Below, piece by piece: positions 6,149 through 7,805 of a DNA stretch of 7,805 nt. The first letter of the stretch is position 1. Each line of letters starts with the position of its first letter. Origin of the DNA: Pseudomonadota bacterium (lineage in GTDB: Bacteria > Pseudomonadota > Alphaproteobacteria > Rhodospirillales > Magnetospirillaceae). The stretch spans positions 1-7,805 of the forward strand of contig JAEZFE010000135.1 in assembly GCA_023437865.1 (NCBI GenBank), written 5' to 3'. The position numbers were made by a program, and so were the translations under genes. The notes below the pieces were generated by a model that saw only the letters and a list, made by a program, of their open reading frames with translations, ran no database searches and had not been told where the DNA came from.

Positions 6149-7331
6149 CGGGGGCGGTGAGGATAACCTCGACCGCATCATCGGCGTCGGCGTTCATTCT
6201 GTCCGCAAGAATTACTATCCCGAGCTTCGCCGACGCGTCGCCGAATTGGAGCGCTTCCGTGCGTTGTTCGACCATGGAAACGACCTGTTCCTGCTGGCCC
6301 ACATGCCGGAAGGCCGTATCATGGACGCCAATGTGCCCATGTGCGCCCAGCTGAAGTGCGCCCGGAGTGACTTGATCGGCCAGGGACTGGCCATGGTGCT
6401 GCCACCGGCGGCGCTGCAAATCATCGCAGCGTTGTCGCCGGGCGAGAAGGCCCGCGTCGAAACCATGTTGATGGGCGCTGACGGCGACCAGTCGGTGGTG
6501 GAGATGACCGCCCGTGTGGCGCCTGACGGCGCCGGACCCTGCGCGCTGCTGGTGTTCCGCGATATTACCGATCAGTTGCGCGCCCAGGCGCAGCTGGCTG
6601 CCGCGCGCGAACGGGCCGAGCGCGCCAATGTCGCCAAGTCGCGCTTTCTGGCTGCGGCCAGCCATGACTTGCGCCAGCCGTTCCAGGCCATGACCCTGTT
6701 CCAGGAATTGTTGACCCAGCGCCTGCAGGATCCCACCAACAAGCGGCTCATCGCCAATCTGGCGGAATCGATCCGGGCCGGCCAGGACCTCCTCAACGCC
6801 TTGCTCGATGTCTCGACGCTGGACGCTGGCATCATCAAACCCAGGATGGGTCCTGTCCATCTCGGCCAGGTTCTCGATGCACTGGAATGCGAGTTCGCCG
6901 CACAAGTGGCCGAGCGCAAGATGACGCTGCGGGTGATCGGCTGTTCGTTGGTGGCCGACACGGACGAGACCCTGCTGGCACGCATGGTCCGCAACCTGAT
7001 CATCAACGCTCTCAAGTACGGTGCTGAAGGCGGCCATATCCTGGTGGGCTGCCGCCGCCACGGCGCTGCCGTGCGCCTGATGGTGGTCGATGATGGTCCC
7101 GGCATTCCGGCTGACAAGTATGACGAGATCTTCGAGGAATTCACCCAGCTCAACAATCCCGAGCGCGACCGCAAGAAGGGGCTGGGCCTGGGACTGGCGA
7201 TCGTCGCCAGGATGGCCCGCCTGCTGGGCCACCGGGTGGGCGTCGAGTCGCGGTTGGGCAAGGGGGCGGCGTTCTATATCGAGCTCGCCACCACGCATAG
7301 CGGCGCGCCGGATGCGGCGGCGGTGGCGTGA
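6132..7331 (+). CDS. Soluble PAS-domain sensor histidine kinase, ErcS-like partner of ErcA
   Basis: This encodes 399 residues without a transmembrane segment, so it is cytoplasmic. The N-terminal stretch DNLDRIIGVGVHSVRKNYYP (11-30) and helix lead into a PAS-like domain (about 38-145: FRALFDHGNDLFLL to LLVFRDITDQ). A coiled-coil-like helix (146-168) follows, then HisKA with AASHDLRQP (His178). The ATPase domain shows an N-box (RNLIINALKYG, Asn288/Asn292), a G1 box (DDGPGI, 320-325) and a G2 box (GLGLGLA, 350-356), all intact. There is no receiver domain. GAGG lies 6 nt before the ATG and the gene starts 17 nt inside ercA, so the two proteins are tightly coupled in expression. The PAS domain or bound ErcA could report alcohol or redox status. 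Equating it with ErcS or ErcS' of Pseudomonas rests on synteny with ercA and overall kinase type, so no symbol is given. Confidence 0.9.
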   Translation: MPKHSDGGGEDNLDRIIGVGVHSVRKNYYPELRRRVAELERFRALFDHGNDLFLLAHMPEGRIMDANVPMCAQLKCARSDLIGQGLAMVLPPAALQIIAALSPGEKARVETMLMGADGDQSVVEMTARVAPDGAGPCALLVFRDITDQLRAQAQLAAARERAERANVAKSRFLAAASHDLRQPFQAMTLFQELLTQRLQDPTNKRLIANLAESIRAGQDLLNALLDVSTLDAGIIKPRMGPVHLGQVLDALECEFAAQVAERKMTLRVIGCSLVADTDETLLARMVRNLIINALKYGAEGGHILVGCRRHGAAVRLMVVDDGPGIPADKYDEIFEEFTQLNNPERDRKKGLGLGLAIVARMARLLGHRVGVESRLGKGAAFYIELATTHSGAPDAAAVA

Positions 7332-7338
7332 CGGTATG

Positions 7339-7369
7339 GACTAAAACGTGAACATCGACTAAAATCGAT
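7339..7369. repeat. Short direct and inverted repeats upstream of the DUF6765-like gene
   Basis: GACTAAAA occurs at 7339-7346 and again at 7357-7364, an 18-nt period. The second copy sits in a perfect 5-bp inverted repeat, ATCGA (7354-7358) / TCGAT (7365-7369). The segment is AT-rich against a GC-rich background and lies 24 nt before the next start codon. It could be an operator or part of a promoter; alternatively it is chance in a short spacer. Confidence 0.35.
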
Positions 7370-7392
7370 AGCGTTGCTCAGCGGGGGAGCCA

Positions 7393-7805
7393 ATGCAGAT
7401 CGATTTTCACCACGCCGTCACCTATCTCTGCGCCCGCATGGCCGGTTTTGTCGCCGCCGAGGCCGAGATAATTGCCTATTCGGCCCAGTACGTGGACAAC
7501 GCCATCCTTGACGGGATTATCCGCTTCACCAGCGGCGCCCGTTTTTCCCGGCTGGCGACAGCGCACGAAATGCTCGACCTCGAGAACATGGATTACGAGG
7601 ACGGGCTGAAGGTCTGGCAACCCTTCCACTTCCTCGCCGGCAACGGCGATTGTGATGCCGGTATCGATCCCGCCGGCAAATTCATCGAAAAGCTCATCTG
7701 CCGTTCCGACAGCGTGGTTGCCCGCCACATGGTGCGTGCGGCCTTCGCCGATCATGCCAAGCCCTACGCCCTGCATCGCCTGGGTATTGCCATGCACGTT
7801 TATGC
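7393..7805 (+). CDS. DUF6765-like protein (N-terminal part; cut by window end)
   Basis: The gene reads from ATG 7393, with GGGGGAG ending 3 nt upstream, to the window edge: 137 complete codons and no stop. The N-terminus MQIDFHHAVTYLCARMAGF, the YVDNAILDG segment, QPFHFLAG and the terminal RLGIAMHVYA match what I recall of the uncharacterised DUF6765 family. The repeated His and Asp (His6, His7, a His-Glu pair in TAHEMLDL, His in QPFHFL, His in AMHVYA) suggest a metal-dependent hydrolase resembling zinc phospholipase C/S1-P1 folds, which is inference. There is no signal peptide or membrane segment in the visible part. It follows the ErcS-like kinase by 61 nt on the same strand and could be cotranscribed or have its own promoter in that spacer. 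Confidence 0.75.
   Translation, partial: MQIDFHHAVTYLCARMAGFVAAEAEIIAYSAQYVDNAILDGIIRFTSGARFSRLATAHEMLDLENMDYEDGLKVWQPFHFLAGNGDCDAGIDPAGKFIEKLICRSDSVVARHMVRAAFADHAKPYALHRLGIAMHVY

Noticed and set aside
5018..6181. 387-codon minus-strand open frame opposite ercA
   Set aside because: Same shadow composition, no recognisable domain, and the sense strand has all Fe-ADH motifs.
5985..7298. 437-codon minus-strand open frame opposite the PAS kinase
   Set aside because: Low-complexity shadow composition, spans the ercA/kinase overlap, no ribosome-binding site or domain.

Overview
The window looks like a chromosomal segment of a GC-rich alphaproteobacterium. GC-rich codon use, the kinase-rich content and the protein styles fit a Rhodospirillales member such as Magnetospirillum or a relative; this placement is inference, because no rRNA or other taxonomic marker is present. 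Seven protein-coding genes are supported. Two are cut by the window edges. I found no tRNA, rRNA, CRISPR array, insertion sequence or convincing intrinsic terminator.

Left part, minus strand (about 1-2258): three exported proteins. A small periplasmic single-Cache-domain protein (1782-2258, TTG start) lies furthest upstream. After a 115-nt gap comes an LpoB-like lipoprotein (1046-1666). Fourteen nt further on is a TPR-bearing lipoprotein resembling the COG3014 group (3-1031, running off the window). The last two form a cell-envelope lipoprotein pair, probably an operon.

Middle, plus strand (2462-4869): across a 203-nt divergent intergenic region that carries a 10-bp perfect inverted repeat, a PhnD-like periplasmic binding lipoprotein overlaps by 4 nt (ATGA) a two-TM sensor histidine kinase. 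No ABC permease or ATPase accompanies the binding protein, so a sensing role together with the kinase is the simplest reading.

Right part, plus strand (4985-7331): an ErcA-type iron-dependent alcohol dehydrogenase homologue overlaps by 17 nt a soluble PAS-type histidine kinase. ErcA and its partner kinases belong to the network regulating alcohol oxidation in Pseudomonas aeruginosa. The window then ends in a truncated DUF6765-like gene (7393-7805).

The most notable theme is two back-to-back sensory modules, each pairing a kinase with a protein from a transport or enzyme family (a binding protein without a transporter; a dehydrogenase with a regulatory relative). No response regulator is visible, so the output partners lie elsewhere.
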